DNA of 7,151 nucleotides from Flavisolibacter sp. Its GTDB lineage: Bacteria > Bacteroidota > Bacteroidia > Chitinophagales > Chitinophagaceae. The translations under genes were made by a program, and so were the position numbers. The DNA lies in NCBI GenBank assembly GCA_013695175.1, contig JACDAZ010000495.1, positions 1 through 7,151 on the forward strand, read 5' to 3'. Shown here piece by piece: positions 5,889 through 7,151 of this stretch; within the stretch, counting starts at the first letter, position 1; the number at the start of each line of letters is the position of its first letter. The notes under the pieces are model-generated. The model searched no databases, had not been told where the DNA came from, and saw only the letters and a list, made by a program, of their open reading frames with translations.

Positions 5889-7070
5889 TTATTCATTACT
5901 ACCATCCAGATCGAACACTATAGAAAAACGTAAGGTATTAGAAAGTGGATTTTGGTTAGCACCACCACCACCTGATGGAACCAGGTAAGAAAAATTTAAA
6001 CCAAATACATTGTATTTTATACCTACACCTGTTGTAAAGAAACGGCGGTTTCCCTTGGTTTTATCTTCATAAAAATAACCGGCACGCAGTGCAAACTGGT
6101 TGTTATACCAATACTCAGCACCTACAGAAACCTGTAATTCTTTTACTTCTTCGCTCATGCCACCGGGTGCATCACCAAAAGATTTAAACCAGCTGCTCAT
6201 AACCCCTGTTTGCCTGTATTCAAATGCCCTGCGGTTATTATTTTCATCAATATCAGGATCGCCGGTTGGATTGGGTTCAAACCTTGGAGGCGTAGGAACA
6301 AGTAATTTATTTACATCTAAGCCAAAACTTAAACTGTTACTTTCATCTAATACATAAGTATAACTTGTACCTAACCCAATGTTAGCAGGAATAAAATCTT
6401 TTTGATCAGCATTATCAGTATATGCTATTTTAGAACCAAGGTTGGTAAATGCCACCCCAAATGCCCATCCTTGTCCTACATCATTTTGTAAATTACTGTA
6501 AAAACCCAGGTCAGCTGCAACAGCATTACCAGCTTTATAAGTTCCGCTTGCAGAAGAGGCACCTGCAGCCAGGTTTGAATTAATGTATTTTAATCCAATT
6601 CCTAATCCTGTTCTGTCGGTTAGCTTACGTGAGTAACCTATGTCTATTCCAAATTCTCTTGGACGACCTTCGCCTTGTAACTGACCAAATTGATCAGTAA
6701 ACTGGATGTTACCAAGACTGAAATATCTTAATGAACCCGATATGGCTTGTATATCATCAAGCTTATAATACCCTGCCATGGAGGCAAGATAAACATCGTT
6801 CACTAATCTTTTTAACCAGGGTGTGTAAGTAAGGTTGATGCCTGCGTTGGAAAGATTAAATGGAACTTTTCCCAAATTAAAAAAAGATGAAGCGGCATCA
6901 GGACTTGTTGCCAGGGCAACATCACCCATGGCACCTGCACGGGCATCAGGCGAAATACGTAAGAATGGTACGGCGGTAGTTACTACATTAATCGTTTCCT
7001 GGGCATGAACAGCTAAAGAAGCCGAAGAAAGTGTAACAGCAGCAATTAATTTAAAAGCAGTTGCTCTCAT
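5889..7070 (-). CDS. porV: PorV (LptO), type IX secretion system outer-membrane protein
   Basis: An outer-membrane beta-barrel of the FadL-like type that belongs to the type IX secretion system, where it binds cargo leaving the translocon and delivers it to the PorU sortase. The 393-residue length is close to known PorV proteins. A signal peptide ends about residue 23 (VHA/QE). The PorV signature follows: NVVTTAVPFLRISPDARAGA (28-47), then MGDVALATSPDAASSFFNLGKVPF. The rest shows alternating amphipathic strands (FGIDIGYSRKL, GLGIGLKYI, WAFGVAFTNLG, LSFGLDVNKLL, VGAEYWYNNQFALRAGYFYE, FFTTGVGIKY) and ends NPLSNTLRFSIVFDLD, as expected for a barrel with a C-terminal strand. A Gly-rich loop (366-370) precedes the last strand. 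No other secretion-system gene is in the window; porU is often upstream of porV in other genomes, but only 81 bp is visible there. Confidence 0.93.
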   Translation of the reverse strand: MRATAFKLIAAVTLSSASLAVHAQETINVVTTAVPFLRISPDARAGAMGDVALATSPDAASSFFNLGKVPFNLSNAGINLTYTPWLKRLVNDVYLASMAGYYKLDDIQAISGSLRYFSLGNIQFTDQFGQLQGEGRPREFGIDIGYSRKLTDRTGLGIGLKYINSNLAAGASSASGTYKAGNAVAADLGFYSNLQNDVGQGWAFGVAFTNLGSKIAYTDNADQKDFIPANIGLGTSYTYVLDESNSLSFGLDVNKLLVPTPPRFEPNPTGDPDIDENNNRRAFEYRQTGVMSSWFKSFGDAPGGMSEEVKELQVSVGAEYWYNNQFALRAGYFYEDKTKGNRRFFTTGVGIKYNVFGLNFSYLVPSGGGGANQNPLSNTLRFSIVFDLDGSNE

Positions 7071-7151
7071 AGAACTTGTTTATAAAAATTGGTGAAAATA
7101 TATGGTTTGGTTATAGGACTGGTTTTTTTTGGTTTACAACTTTTTTAGCGG
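7071..7151 (-). other. Upstream region of porV to window edge
   Basis: AT-rich, with an A8 run on the minus strand. A near -7 match, TATATTTT (7102-7095), lies 24 bases before the porV ATG but has no -33 partner. One minus-strand frame stays open from the edge and ends in a TGA that overlaps the porV ATG (ATGA). Its 27-residue peptide is Lys-rich and not recognisable, so it is probably not coding. The other two frames stop within the first 20 bases, so an upstream gene could also end there. Confidence 0.35.

Noticed and set aside
7071..7149. Open minus-strand frame ending in ATGA at the porV start, as the end of an upstream gene such as porU
   Set aside because: The 27-residue peptide is Lys-rich with homopolymer codons and does not resemble a secretion-system C-terminus; too short to support a call.

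Overview
The window looks like chromosomal core DNA from a member of the Bacteroidota. It encodes a PorV-type outer-membrane protein of the type IX secretion system, which is restricted to that phylum. It also encodes a DUF4292-type lipoprotein and an EnvC-like protein. TAnnTTTG-like -7 promoter elements lie upstream of genes, and no start codon has a Shine-Dalgarno sequence. The low GC content and protein flavour would fit a Chitinophagaceae-like organism, but that is an inference and no marker here settles the family.

Layout, left to right: (1) 11-38, a weak hairpin, then a minus-strand secreted M28 metallopeptidase of the carboxypeptidase Q type (45-1406). (2) A 107-bp divergent intergenic region (1407-1513) with a 12-bp perfect inverted repeat and two candidate back-to-back promoters. 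(3) Plus-strand bshA (1514-2650), the first enzyme of bacillithiol synthesis. Its stop codon overlaps on the opposite strand the stop of (4) a minus-strand gene cluster, whose transcription order is ispF (5779-5300), dut (5264-4824), a DUF4292-like lipoprotein (4821-4003) and an EnvC-like murein hydrolase activator (3957-2647). (5) A strong strand-asymmetric terminator (5839-5871) separates this cluster from (6) minus-strand porV (7070-5889). (7) 81 bp upstream of porV to the window edge.

The cluster in (4) mixes housekeeping metabolism (isoprenoid precursor synthesis, dUTP removal) with envelope functions (an uncharacterised lipoprotein and a cell-division hydrolase activator). PorV upstream is also an envelope protein but appears to be a separate transcription unit. 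The three longest ORFs with upstream TTG extensions (peptidase, bshA, ispF) and dut were trimmed to internal ATGs that match family N-termini.

I found no mobile element, CRISPR array, RNA gene or clear novel multi-gene system. The most interesting items are the symmetric repeat between bshA and the peptidase, the possible leaderless promoter of dut, and the uncharacterised DUF4292 lipoprotein paired with an inactive LytM protein.
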